Source: Mycobacterium colombiense (lineage in GTDB: Bacteria; Actinomycetota; Actinomycetes; Mycobacteriales; Mycobacteriaceae). Taken from it: DNA of 64,000 nucleotides. Shown here in pieces: positions 43,380 to 51,684 of the stretch. Positions within the stretch are counted from its first letter, which is position 1; every line of letters begins with the position of its first letter. The translations under genes and the position numbers were made by a program. A model generated the notes under the pieces. The model saw nothing but the letters and a program-made list of their open reading frames with translations, was not told where the DNA came from and made no database searches. The stretch covers positions 1 to 64,000 of the forward strand of contig NZ_LZSX01000100.1 of assembly GCF_001665835.1 (NCBI RefSeq), written 5' to 3'.

Positions 43380-44153
43380 ATGAACGATTCACGTCCCACC
43401 GAGCGGTTTCCTACATCGCAGCCGGGGCCACAGCAACCGGGGTATGCGCCGCCCGCCGATCCCGCGTACGCAGATCAGATGCCCTACGCGCAAAGCTATG
43501 GCGGGTCGACGCCGCCCTGGGGACCCACCCCGAACGAGACGAACACCACCAAGCGGCTGCCGGCGTACTGGCAGCAGGATCTGCCCCCGTCGGGCGACCT
43601 ACCGACCGGCATGGCTCCCCCGCCGCCCGGCGGCCCGAAGTCGTCGCGATGGTTGTGGCTCGGCGCCGGCGCGGCGGTCCTGCTGGTCGTCGCATTGGTG
43701 ATTGCCCTGGTGCTGGCGAACGACGCGATCAAGACCCAGACCGCCGTTCCGCCGTTGCCGGCGATGCCGGAGACGACCCCGGAAACGACGACGACGACAT
43801 CTCCCCACCGGTCGCCGTCGCTCATCCCGGCCCCGATACCGCCGACCAGCGGCCCCGAGCTGCCGCCCGAGACGACCGGGCCGGCCGCGATGCAAGATGT
43901 CGTCTACACCGTCTCGGGTGAGGGCCGCGCGATCAGCATCATGTACATCGATACCGGGGGCCTCATCCAGACCGAATTCAACGTCGCGCTGCCGTGGAGC
44001 AAGGAGGTCAGTCTGTCGAAGTCGGCTAACCACTCGCCCAACGTCACGATCGTCAACATCGGCCACAGCGTCACCTGCACGCTCACCGTCGACGGGGTTC
44101 AGCTCAGCAAGCGCGTCGGCGGCGGCCTGACGATCTGCGACGCTCGCGGCTAG
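43380..44153 (+). CDS. Proline-rich membrane-anchored protein with MmpS-like C-domain (Rv2507-like)
   Basis: A 257-residue protein: a Pro/Gln/Tyr-rich cytosolic N-terminus of about 88 residues, one membrane helix (about 92-113, WLWLGAGAAVLLVVALVIAL), a Thr/Pro linker (PETTPETTTTTSP), and an outer domain of about 85 residues beginning QDVVYTVSGEGRAISIMYID that resembles the beta-rich domain of MmpS-type proteins. ATG at 43380 has GAGGTGG upstream; the frame is open to GTG at 43326. It ends on the same CTAG as the convergent MFS gene. Function unknown. Confidence 0.82.
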   Translation: MNDSRPTERFPTSQPGPQQPGYAPPADPAYADQMPYAQSYGGSTPPWGPTPNETNTTKRLPAYWQQDLPPSGDLPTGMAPPPPGGPKSSRWLWLGAGAAVLLVVALVIALVLANDAIKTQTAVPPLPAMPETTPETTTTTSPHRSPSLIPAPIPPTSGPELPPETTGPAAMQDVVYTVSGEGRAISIMYIDTGGLIQTEFNVALPWSKEVSLSKSANHSPNVTIVNIGHSVTCTLTVDGVQLSKRVGGGLTICDARG

Positions 44154-45523
44154 GTGCTACCTCCAGCCGGCTGGGACGGCTCGGCCGCGGGTTCGGCCAC
44201 CGCGGCGGCGCGCAGCGGAACCCGGACCGCCAGCATCGCCAGAAGTCCGGCGATCAGCACCAGCGAAATTCCGCCCAGGCCGGCCCGCACAGCGCCGAAG
44301 ACGTCGACGAACACCGAGAACAGCCACGGCGCCACGAACGCCACCGCCCGCCCGGTCATGGTGTAGAGGCCGAACGCGACGCCTTCCCGGCCGTGCTTGG
44401 CCATCTGCAGCAGCAGGGCGCGCGACGACGACTGCGACGGCCCGATGAACATGCACAACAGCAGTCCGCACACCCAGAAGGCCACCGGCCCGGACAGCGC
44501 CATCAGGGTCAGCCCGAGGACGATGATCGCGAACAGTGACGCCACGATGACGGGCTTCGATCCGACGCGGTGGTCGACGAACCCACCCAGCACCGCGCCC
44601 ACCGCGGCGACCACGCTGGCCGCCACCCCGAAGATCAGCACGTCGGCCTGTGAGATGCCGTACACGTTGACGCCGAGCACCGCGCCGAACGCGAAGATCG
44701 CGGCCAGCCCGTCCCGGAAGAGCGCGCTGGCGAACAGGAAGTACACCAGGTTGCGGTCGCGCCGCCATTCCGCGGCGACCTCGGTCCACAGCTTGCGATA
44801 CCCACCCAGCATGCTCGTCGGCTGGTACCCCTCCGACGACTCCGTCAGCCGGTGCGCGACGAACAGCAGGGGAAGCGCCAGCACCGCGAACCAGATCGCG
44901 GCCACCAACATCGCCTCGCGGACATAAAGCCCGTCCCGAAACGGAACTCGCAACAGGCCACGTGTCGCGTCGAGCCCCTTGCCGGATCCGGAGATGAAGC
45001 CGGTGTAGATCACCAGCAGGAGCAGAACGCTTCCGGCATAACCCGCTGCCCAGCCGAATCCGGATATCCGCCCGGCGGTCTGCGGCGTCGAGAGCTGACG
45101 CAGCATGGCGTTGTACGGGACGCTGGCCAGGTCGCCGCAGGCCGCCGTCGCCCCGAGCAGCACCAGGCCGGCCCAGAGGTAGCCGGGGCGGTCGTGGATG
45201 AAGAACATCAGGCAGGTCAGCGTCACCGCTGTGGCGGTCAGCACACTCAGCGCCACCCGCCTGCGTTGCGGGGACTCCACCCACACGCCGACGGCGGGCG
45301 CGAGCACGGCGACGGTCAGCCCGGCGACGGCCGCCGCGCGGCCCAACCAGCTCGCCGGCGTGGTGGCGCCGGATATCCCCACCCCGACGCTGCTGGTCAG
45401 GTAGACGGCGAAGACGAAGGTCGCCACGATCGCGTTCAGACCGGTCGAGCCGCAGTCCCAGAGCGCCCACGCCACCACCCGCGATCGCGCGGGGCTGGCG
45501 GGACGCAACTCCGGCTGGCTCAT
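44150..45523 (-). CDS. MFS transporter, UMF1/Atg22-like (Rv2508c-like)
   Basis: A 457-residue polytopic membrane protein with about 11-12 helices. The opening VVAWALWDCGSTGLNAIVATFVFAVYL and the FFIHDRPGYLWAGLVLLGATAACGDLA and FVDHRVGSKPVI stretches match the MFS_1-like/Atg22 vacuole-effluxer group found in bacteria. Substrate unknown. ATG at 45523 is 7 bases behind a TAGAGT -10 box, a leaderless layout; the upstream open frame is disregarded. It shares a divergent 68-base promoter region with cmrA. Confidence 0.87.
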   Translation of the reverse strand: MSQPELRPASPARSRVVAWALWDCGSTGLNAIVATFVFAVYLTSSVGVGISGATTPASWLGRAAAVAGLTVAVLAPAVGVWVESPQRRRVALSVLTATAVTLTCLMFFIHDRPGYLWAGLVLLGATAACGDLASVPYNAMLRQLSTPQTAGRISGFGWAAGYAGSVLLLLVIYTGFISGSGKGLDATRGLLRVPFRDGLYVREAMLVAAIWFAVLALPLLFVAHRLTESSEGYQPTSMLGGYRKLWTEVAAEWRRDRNLVYFLFASALFRDGLAAIFAFGAVLGVNVYGISQADVLIFGVAASVVAAVGAVLGGFVDHRVGSKPVIVASLFAIIVLGLTLMALSGPVAFWVCGLLLCMFIGPSQSSSRALLLQMAKHGREGVAFGLYTMTGRAVAFVAPWLFSVFVDVFGAVRAGLGGISLVLIAGLLAMLAVRVPLRAAAVAEPAAEPSQPAGGST

Positions 45524-45530
45524 TCCCGGC

Positions 45531-45536
45531 ACTCTA
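45531..45536 (-). promoter_or_regulatory. -10 box of the MFS gene, leaderless arrangement
   Basis: TAGAGT on the minus strand, 7 bases before the ATG at 45523, with no ribosome site between. Confidence 0.5.
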
Positions 45537-45579
45537 TAGGCGCTCGCGATCGGCTGCGGGCGCCATTTCGGCCGCTGTC

Positions 45580-45585
45580 TACGAT
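45580..45585 (+). promoter_or_regulatory. -10 box of cmrA, leaderless arrangement
   Basis: TACGAT, 6 bases before the ATG at 45592, with no ribosome site between. Paired back-to-back with the MFS gene -10 box 43 bases away. Confidence 0.5.
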
Positions 45586-45591
45586 TGGCGC

Positions 45592-46398
45592 ATGCCGCTA
45601 CCCGCTCCAAGCCCCGAGGCGCGCGCCGTTGTGACCGGAGCTTCGCAGAACATCGGTGAAGCGCTGGCCACCGAACTCGCCGCACGCGGACACCACCTGA
45701 TCGTCACCGCGCGCCGCGAGGACCTGCTCAAGGGTCTGGCCGCCCGGCTGACCGACAAGTACGGCGTCATCGTCGACGTGCGCCCAGCCGATCTGGCCGA
45801 TCCGGGCGAACGCGCGAAGCTGTGCGACGAGCTGGCCGCCCGCCCGATCTCGATCCTGTGCGCCAACGCGGGCACCGCGACGTTCGGCCCGGTCGCCACG
45901 CTCGATCCGGCCGGCGAAAAAGCCCAGCTGCAGCTGAATGTCCTTGGGGTGCATGACCTTACGTTGGCGGTGCTGCCGGGAATGGTCGAGCGTAGATCCG
46001 GTGGGATCCTGATTTCCGGTTCGGCGGCGGGCAATTCGCCGATCCCCTACAACGCCACCTACGCGGCCACCAAGGCGTTCGCGAACACTTTCAGCGAATC
46101 GCTGCGGGGCGAGCTGCGCGGGTCCGGTGTCAACGTGACGCTGCTGGCGCCCGGCCCGGTGCGGACCGACCTGCCCGACGAAACCGAGGCCTCGATCGTC
46201 GAGCGGCTGGTGCCGGAGTTCCTGTGGATCTCGACCGAACACACCGCGCGGGTGTCGCTGGATGCGTTGGCGCGCAACAAGATGCGCGTCGTTCCGGGCC
46301 TGACGTCGAAGGCCATGTCGGTGGCCAGTGGGTACGGCCCGCGCGCCATCGTGGCGCCCATCGTCGGCGCGTTCTACAAGAAGCTGGGCGGGGGGTAG
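45592..46398 (+). CDS. cmrA: Mycolate reductase CmrA (short-chain dehydrogenase)
   Basis: A 268-residue SDR, the same length as Rv2509, which reduces the beta-keto mycolate precursor made by Pks13 to mature mycolate in Corynebacterineae. The Rossmann motif is VVTGASQNIGEAL (13-25), NAG is at 92-94, and the catalytic Ser-Tyr-Lys are in LISGSAAG, Y157 and K161 (YAATK). The C-terminal SKAMSVASGYGPRAIVAPIV may touch the membrane. Starts directly behind its -10 box. Its stop lies 3 bases from that of the convergent HerA-like ATPase gene. Confidence 0.92.
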   Translation: MPLPAPSPEARAVVTGASQNIGEALATELAARGHHLIVTARREDLLKGLAARLTDKYGVIVDVRPADLADPGERAKLCDELAARPISILCANAGTATFGPVATLDPAGEKAQLQLNVLGVHDLTLAVLPGMVERRSGGILISGSAAGNSPIPYNATYAATKAFANTFSESLRGELRGSGVNVTLLAPGPVRTDLPDETEASIVERLVPEFLWISTEHTARVSLDALARNKMRVVPGLTSKAMSVASGYGPRAIVAPIVGAFYKKLGGG

Positions 46399-46401
46399 TC
46401 G

Positions 46402-47985
46402 CTACTTCCGCCTGCCGCGGCCGGTGCCGAAGATGCTTTTGACCGCTTCGCGTATCGCGGTGTTGATCCCGCTTTTCACCGTCGGGTTCTGCAGCACTTC
46501 CTCCCACATGGAGGGCCCCTTCGGGCCCTTCGGCTCCGCAGGCTCCGGCATCGGCGGTACCGGCTCGTTCGGCGGGACGGGCGGGTAGCCGGACTGGGCC
46601 TGCGGCGGCTGGGGCGCGGTTTGAGCCTGCGGTGCCTGCGGGGCGGCCTGGGGCTGCGCGGGCTGGGCAGCCGTCTGGCCGTACTTCGCCTGCAGCGGAC
46701 TGTTTTTCGCCGCGGCCTCGATGTCCCCGTTGCCGATCGACGCCATCAGCGAGCGCGGCACCCGCATTCGGGTCCACGCGACCGGTGTCGGTGCGCCCCT
46801 CTCGGACAGCACGGTGACCACCGCCTCGCCGATTCCCAACGACGTCAACGCCGACTCCAGGTCGTACACATCGGTTTTCGGATAGGTGCGGACGGTCTTG
46901 CTGAGCGCCTTCTGGTCGTCGGGCGTGAACGCCCGCAGCGCGTGCTGAATTCGGGCGCCCAACTGCGAGAGGATGTCATTGGGAATGTCCGTGGGCAGCT
47001 GGGTGCAGAAGAACACCCCGACACCCTTCGACCGGATCAGCTTGACGGTCTGTTCGACCTGCTCGAGGAAGGCCTTGGACGCGTCGGCGAACAACAAGTG
47101 CGCTTCGTCGAAGAAGAACACCAGCTTGGGTTTGTCGATGTCGCCGACCTCGGGCAGCTGGGTGTACAGGTCGGCGAGCAGCCACATCAGGAAGGTGGAG
47201 AAGATGACGGGACGCACGGACTGACCGGTGAACTCCAGCAGCGAGATGATGCCCTGGCCTTGGTCGTTGGCGCGCAGCAGATCGTTCGGATCGAGCTTGG
47301 GTTCGCCGAAGAAGGTGTCGCCGCCCTCGGCATCGAGGTTCACCAGCGCCCGCAGGATGACGCCCGCCGTCGTCGCCGACACGCCGCCCAGGGATTTCAG
47401 GTCTTCCTTGCCCGCGTCGCTGGTGAGGTAGCCGATGGCACTGCGCAGATCGTCGGTGGTGACCAGCCGACGGTTCTGATCCTTGGCCCAATGGAAGATC
47501 AGCCCCAGCGTTGACTCTTGAGTAGCGTTGAGCCCCAGCACTTTTGACAGCAGAACGGGGCCGAAGCTGTCGACGGTCGCGCGTATCGGCACGCCGATCC
47601 CCTTGGTGCCCAACGACAAGAATTCGGCCGGAAACCCGGTCGGCGTCCAGTTGTCGCCGGTGTCCTTGGCCCGCGCGGCGGTCTTGTCGTTGCCCTCGCC
47701 GGGCCTGGACAGCCCGGACAGGTCGCCCTTCACGTCGGCCATCAGCACGGGGACGCCCGCGGCGCTGAGTTGCTCGGCGATCAGTTGCAGCGTCTTGGTT
47801 TTGCCCGTTCCGGTGGCCCCGGCCACCAGGCCGTGCCTGTTGATGGTGGCCAACGGGATACGGATCTGCGCCGTCGGATCGGCCGCGCCGTCGATGACGA
47901 CCGTGCCCAGTTCCAGTGCCTGACCGTCGACGGCATAGCCGTCGGCGATCCGCGTCGCGGCCGTGGCCGTTGAATCAGTGCTCAT
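46402..47985 (-). CDS. HerA/DUF853-type ATPase (YjgR-like, Rv2510c-like)
   Basis: A 527-residue P-loop NTPase. It opens with a domain around TRIADGYAVDGQALELG, then Walker A GATGTGKTKTLQLIAE, a KGDLSGLSRPG loop, Walker B KLVFFFDEAHLLFADASKAF, and a C-terminal Pro/Gln/Ala-rich linker (QPAQPQAAPQAPQAQTAPQP) leading to a short basic end (FGTGRGRRK). The family is classed with HerA-FtsK translocases; the cellular role is not established. ATG at 47985 has GAGGGG upstream. Divergent from orn across 120 bases. Confidence 0.88.
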   Translation of the reverse strand: MSTDSTATAATRIADGYAVDGQALELGTVVIDGAADPTAQIRIPLATINRHGLVAGATGTGKTKTLQLIAEQLSAAGVPVLMADVKGDLSGLSRPGEGNDKTAARAKDTGDNWTPTGFPAEFLSLGTKGIGVPIRATVDSFGPVLLSKVLGLNATQESTLGLIFHWAKDQNRRLVTTDDLRSAIGYLTSDAGKEDLKSLGGVSATTAGVILRALVNLDAEGGDTFFGEPKLDPNDLLRANDQGQGIISLLEFTGQSVRPVIFSTFLMWLLADLYTQLPEVGDIDKPKLVFFFDEAHLLFADASKAFLEQVEQTVKLIRSKGVGVFFCTQLPTDIPNDILSQLGARIQHALRAFTPDDQKALSKTVRTYPKTDVYDLESALTSLGIGEAVVTVLSERGAPTPVAWTRMRVPRSLMASIGNGDIEAAAKNSPLQAKYGQTAAQPAQPQAAPQAPQAQTAPQPPQAQSGYPPVPPNEPVPPMPEPAEPKGPKGPSMWEEVLQNPTVKSGINTAIREAVKSIFGTGRGRRK

Positions 47986-48092
47986 CGTGCTGCGCCCCTC
48001 TTCCCCGATGATTCGGCATGCAGTTCGACAACGCTCACCCTACTTCTCCAGCTCATCCGGGGGCGAGGTCCGGCGCAGGCGTCAGTTGGGCC

Positions 48093-48098
48093 TAGTCT
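48093..48098 (+). promoter_or_regulatory. -10 box of orn, leaderless arrangement
   Basis: TAGTCT, 7 bases before the GTG start of orn at 48106. No ribosome site between. Confidence 0.52.
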
Positions 48099-48105
48099 GA
48101 GCGCT

Positions 48106-48753
48106 GTGCGAGACGAATTGGTGTGGATCGACTGTGAGATGACCGGGCTTGATCTGGGCTCGGACAAGCTGATTGAGATCGCAGCGCTGGTGACCGACGC
48201 CGATTTGAACATTCTCGGCGAGGGAGTCGACGTGGTGATCCATGCCGACGATGCCGCGCTCGCGGCGATGGGCGAAGTGGTCACCGAAATGCACTCGCGC
48301 TCCGGGCTGACCGACGAGGTGCGGACATCCACCGTCGACCTGGCGACCGCCGAGGCGATGGTGCTGGACTACATCGGCGAACACGTCAAGCAGCCCAAGA
48401 CGGCGCCGCTGGCCGGCAACTCCATCGCCACCGACCGCGCCTTCCTCGTGCGCGACATGCCCGCCCTGGACTCGTTCCTGCACTACCGCATGATCGATGT
48501 GAGCTCGATCAAAGAGCTGTGCCGGCGCTGGTACCCGCGGATTTACTTCGGTCAGCCCGTCAAGGGGCTGGCCCACCGGGCCCTGGCCGATATCCACGAA
48601 TCCATCCGCGAGCTGCAGTTTTACCGGCGAACCGCGTTCGTCGCGCCGCCGGGGCCCTCTACCAGCGAAATCGAGGCGGTTGCCACCGCCCTTGACGGCG
48701 GAAAAGACGCACCGGGACCAAACGATTCGGCCAGCGCGCCGCCAACCGGCTAG
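48106..48753 (+). CDS. orn: Oligoribonuclease
   Basis: A 3'-5' exonuclease degrading 2-5-base RNA fragments (and pGpG) in the last step of mRNA turnover; 215 residues, as in Rv2511. DEDDh exonuclease motifs: LVWIDCEMTGLDL with D9 and E11, AGNSIATDRAFL with the second Asp, and HRALADIHESI with the catalytic His and Asp. GTG start lies directly behind a -10 box. The C-terminal about 35 residues are a variable Pro/Ser/Ala tail. The stop TAG is also the first half of the tRNA-His -10 box. Confidence 0.95.
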   Translation: MRDELVWIDCEMTGLDLGSDKLIEIAALVTDADLNILGEGVDVVIHADDAALAAMGEVVTEMHSRSGLTDEVRTSTVDLATAEAMVLDYIGEHVKQPKTAPLAGNSIATDRAFLVRDMPALDSFLHYRMIDVSSIKELCRRWYPRIYFGQPVKGLAHRALADIHESIRELQFYRRTAFVAPPGPSTSEIEAVATALDGGKDAPGPNDSASAPPTG

Positions 48754-48756
48754 TAT
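48751..48756 (+). promoter_or_regulatory. -10 box for tRNA-His overlapping the orn stop codon
   Basis: TAGTAT fits TANNNT; its first three bases are the TAG stop of orn. The tRNA starts about 46 bases after the predicted transcription start, leaving a 5' leader for RNase P. Confidence 0.4.
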
Positions 48757-48808
48757 CGACGTCGCCGCTCGTTGACCGTCATCGTGCGAGGGTCGGCTTG
48801 CGGCCGTG

Positions 48809-48884
48809 GTGGGTGTAGTTCAGTTGGTAGAGCGTCAGGTTGTGATCCTGAATGTCGCGGGTTCGAGTCCCGTCACTCACCCCA
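48809..48884 (+). tRNA. tRNA-His (anticodon GTG)
   Basis: Acceptor GTGGGTG/CACTCAC with one G-U pair, anticodon stem TCAGG/CCTGA around loop TTGTGAT, T arm GCGGG-TTCGAGT-CCCGT. Discriminator is C73 and a G stands at 48808, position -1, the histidine identity pair. CCA is encoded (48882-48884). An intrinsic terminator follows directly. Confidence 0.97.
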
Positions 48885-48885
48885 C

Positions 48886-48919
48886 AGGTCAGGGAGCATC
48901 ACCGCTCCCTGACCTTTTA
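48886..48919 (+). terminator. Intrinsic terminator after tRNA-His
   Basis: AGGTCAGGGAGC (48886-48897) pairs perfectly with GCTCCCTGACCT (48904-48915) across a 6-base loop, followed by TTTTA. A textbook rho-independent terminator, placed 1 base after the tRNA CCA. Confidence 0.9.
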
Positions 48920-48967
48920 TGGTGCTACCGTCTCCGCGCAAACGCACGCACCCGTAACTGGAAAGTA

Positions 48968-49390
48968 GTGAACAGCCAACGTCCCGCCCCGCCCCGACCC
49001 CGGCGCATGCGCCCGGGGGCAACGGCTGTCGCGGGGGTCGCGCTGTTCCTCGCGGGCTGCGGCGGGTCGAGTCACACCGCGACGACCGTCACGTCGACGC
49101 TGCCCGCCGAGACCAAAACGGTGACGAAGACCGTCGCCCCGCCACCCCCGCCGGGGCCGAAGACATCCATCGAGAACAACGGCACCTACATCGTCAACAA
49201 GGACATCGCGGCGGGCACCTATCGCACCGATGGCGGCAAATCCGGGTGCTATTGGGCGAGGCTGCGCAGCTTCAACACCAACGACGTCATCGACAACAAC
49301 GTGGGCGACGGCCAGCAGGTGGTCCGGATCTTGCCGACCGACGCCGCGTTCATGACGCGCAGTTGCGGGACGTGGCAAAAGATCGACTGA
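48968..49390 (+). CDS. Small lipoprotein of unknown function
   Basis: A 140-residue protein from GTG at 48968 (GGAAAG upstream). A basic N-terminus (PRPRRMRPG) and hydrophobic core end in the lipobox LAGC with Cys31, so it should be exported and lipid-anchored. A Thr/Val/Pro linker (ETKTVTKTVAPPPPPGPK) leads to a domain starting NGTYIVNKDIAAGTYRTDGG, with GCYWARLRSF and a second Cys near the end (TRSCGTWQK) that could form a disulfide. Similar C-domains occur in several actinobacterial exported proteins without known function. Convergent with ldtB, 6 bases apart. The open frame starting in tRNA-His is not real. Confidence 0.8.
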   Translation: MNSQRPAPPRPRRMRPGATAVAGVALFLAGCGGSSHTATTVTSTLPAETKTVTKTVAPPPPPGPKTSIENNGTYIVNKDIAAGTYRTDGGKSGCYWARLRSFNTNDVIDNNVGDGQQVVRILPTDAAFMTRSCGTWQKID

Positions 49391-49396
49391 CCGCCG

Positions 49397-50593
49397 TCAG
49401 GTGTTGGCGTTGCCCGCTTTCCACTGCGGCCAGGGGATGTTCCAGTCGCCCAGCCCCTCGATGCCCGGCAGCGTCGGCCCGACCGTGTGCACCACCTCGA
49501 CGAGGTCGCCGCTCTTGCTGTGGTCGTAGAACCACTCGGCGTTGCTCGGACTCACGTTCAGGCACCCGTGGCTGGTATTGGTGTGGCCCTGGGCGCCCAC
49601 CGACCACGGCGCGGAGTGCACAAAGACGCCGCTGTAGGACATCTGGGTGGCCCAGTCGACTTCGGTGCGATATCCGTTGGGCGAGTTGACCGGAACGCCG
49701 TAGGTCGAGGAATCCATGATGATGTGCTTGAACCGCGCACCAATGATGTAGACGCCGTTGGCCGTTGGGGCGCTGTCCTTGCCCATCGACGTCGGCATGG
49801 TCTTGACGACATCACCGTTGACCCGCACTGTCACCGTCTTCGTGGTGTCGTCGGCCGTCGAGATCACCTCGTCACCGATGGTGAAGTGCGTCTTGACGTT
49901 GTCCTCGCCGAACATCCCGTCGCCCAGGTCCACCCCGTAGGTGTTGACCGCCACGTCGATGGCTGTTCCGGACTTCCAGAAACGCTCTGGGCGCCAACGC
50001 ACTTCGCGGTTGTTGAGCCAATAGAACGCACCCTCGACCGGAGGGTTGGTGGTGATGTTGATGGCCTTCTGGGCGGCCGCGCGGTTCGCGATGTTCTCGT
50101 CGAAGCGGATCGCCACCGGCTCACCGACGCCCACCACGTCGCCGTCGGCCGGGCTGATGTAGGGCATGGTCAGGTGCGCCGGTGAACTGGTCTCGAAGGT
50201 CATCTGCTTGCTGGTCGCGCCGCCCAGGCCGGTCGCCTTCGCGTTCAGTGTGTAGCGCCTGTTGTAGCCGAGTTGTTCGGTGGTCGACCAGCGCAGCCCG
50301 TCGGGACTGAGCTGCCCACTGATCGACTTACCGTTCTCGTTGACCATGGTGACCGACGCGAGCACGCCGTCGGCGACGATCACCGTGACGGGCGCATCCA
50401 CGGTCACGCCGACGGCGCCGTCGGTCACCGAGGCGGTGAGCTTGGGGACCAGCAGGTCGGCCAGCGGGGTGCCCTTGTCGAAGATGACTTTCACCGGTGC
50501 CGCCGCATGGTTGCCATTACACGCGGCGGCGAAGACAGCAATCGGAACCATCGCGGCTACCAGCCACGATCGTCGTCTCCGCAAATGCTTCAT
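49397..50593 (-). CDS. ldtB: L,D-transpeptidase LdtB lipoprotein
   Basis: Forms 3-3 (meso-DAP to meso-DAP) peptidoglycan cross-links and is a target of carbapenems; ortholog of Rv2518c/LppS. 398 residues from ATG at 50593: basic start KHLRRRRSW, lipobox FAAAC with Cys25, two Ig-like domains (about 35-250), and the YkuD catalytic domain with GVFVHSAPW (His326) and the nucleophile motif TSHGCLNVS (Cys344). The C-terminal tail wraps the domain (PGIEGLGDWNIPWPQW). The frame extends 21 codons upstream but lacks a lipoprotein signal there. Confidence 0.95.
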   Translation of the reverse strand: MKHLRRRRSWLVAAMVPIAVFAAACNGNHAAAPVKVIFDKGTPLADLLVPKLTASVTDGAVGVTVDAPVTVIVADGVLASVTMVNENGKSISGQLSPDGLRWSTTEQLGYNRRYTLNAKATGLGGATSKQMTFETSSPAHLTMPYISPADGDVVGVGEPVAIRFDENIANRAAAQKAINITTNPPVEGAFYWLNNREVRWRPERFWKSGTAIDVAVNTYGVDLGDGMFGEDNVKTHFTIGDEVISTADDTTKTVTVRVNGDVVKTMPTSMGKDSAPTANGVYIIGARFKHIIMDSSTYGVPVNSPNGYRTEVDWATQMSYSGVFVHSAPWSVGAQGHTNTSHGCLNVSPSNAEWFYDHSKSGDLVEVVHTVGPTLPGIEGLGDWNIPWPQWKAGNANT

Positions 50594-50768
50594 CCAGTGA
50601 CCTTCCGTATGAATCTCCAGTTGGTCACCGCTGACCAGCGAGGTAGCTGCAGGCATTCTAATGGCTTTGGCCGACGCTCCCAGACGTATGCGAGGCGGGG
50701 CTGCCGATCGGTGTCACCACCGCAATGAATTCGTCATTCGGGCCGGGTCCGGCCCCGCCGCGGGCCGA

Positions 50769-51671
50769 TCAGGCCGGCGAGCGGACCTCATCGCGCAGCT
50801 GCGCCTCGACGCTGTCGCGGGTGCTGACGGCCTCGACGCGCGCGAGTTTGACGATGGCCGCCGTCATCGCCAGCGCGGCCGCCACCAGGGCGATCATCCC
50901 GGCACGACCCGTGTTCAGCGTCTCGCCGAGCACGACGACGCCGAGCACCGCCGCCACCACGGGCTGCGACATCTGCAGGGTCGGCATCGACGCGGTCAGC
51001 GGACCCGCCCGAAACGCCGACTGGCTCCACGCGACACCCCCCACCGCGACCAGAATGCACGCGTACAACTCCGGGGTCCGAATCACCGCGCCCGCGCCGT
51101 CGCCCAGCCGGGCGACGACCTCCTTGGCGAGCACCGCGAAGACGCCCCACAGCGACCCCGACACGAAGGCGAACAGCGCCGCGGCCGCCGCACCACCCCA
51201 GATCCGGCCGGCCACCGCGCATCCGACCAGCAGCGGCCCCAGGACGACGGCCACGGCGGCCCAGGTTCGCAGCGAGGCGCCCGCATGACCGGCCTCCGGG
51301 TTGCCCACGACCACGACCACGATCACCGCGGCCGTCAGCAAAGCGGCCCACACCCATTCGCCGCCCGTCACGGTGCGGTGCGAAAACCAGGCGTCGATGG
51401 GCAGCGCGAACAGCACCGAGGACGTCAACAGCGCCTGCACCATCAGCACCGAGCCCTCGCCCAGCGCCGCGGCCTGCAACGCGATGCTCGCCACCAAAAG
51501 TAGTGCGCCCCACCACCACCGCTGATTGCGCAGCAGGCCGGCGAACAATTCGACGGTGCCTACCGAGCGGTCGGCGATGCAGTGCGTCGCGCGCTGCTGC
51601 AGCACGTCACCGCTCGCCACGCACAGCGCGGAGCTCACTGCCAGCAGTGCGGCGATATTCGCATGAGCCAT
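50769..51671 (-). CDS. DMT-superfamily (EamA-like) membrane transporter
   Basis: A 300-residue protein with about 9-10 membrane helices in two halves (EamA-like), for example ALLLVASIALQAAALGEGSV and PTLQMSQPVVAAVLGVVVLG. The conserved helix-10 pattern PVVAAVLGVVVLGETL is typical of the family. ATG at 51671 lies 13 bases after the MmpL stop, so the two are likely cotranscribed. The C-terminal tail is charged and cytosolic. Substrate unknown; relatives export metabolites, drugs or Mg2+. It is not part of the M. tuberculosis gene order as I remember it. Confidence 0.83.
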   Translation of the reverse strand: MAHANIAALLAVSSALCVASGDVLQQRATHCIADRSVGTVELFAGLLRNQRWWWGALLLVASIALQAAALGEGSVLMVQALLTSSVLFALPIDAWFSHRTVTGGEWVWAALLTAAVIVVVVVGNPEAGHAGASLRTWAAVAVVLGPLLVGCAVAGRIWGGAAAAALFAFVSGSLWGVFAVLAKEVVARLGDGAGAVIRTPELYACILVAVGGVAWSQSAFRAGPLTASMPTLQMSQPVVAAVLGVVVLGETLNTGRAGMIALVAAALAMTAAIVKLARVEAVSTRDSVEAQLRDEVRSPA

Positions 51672-51684
51672 AAGGGTTTCCGTA

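Noticed and set aside
48806..48967. 5' extension of the lipoprotein frame through tRNA-His
   Set aside because: It reads through the tRNA and its terminator; the GTG at 48968 precedes a proper lipoprotein signal.
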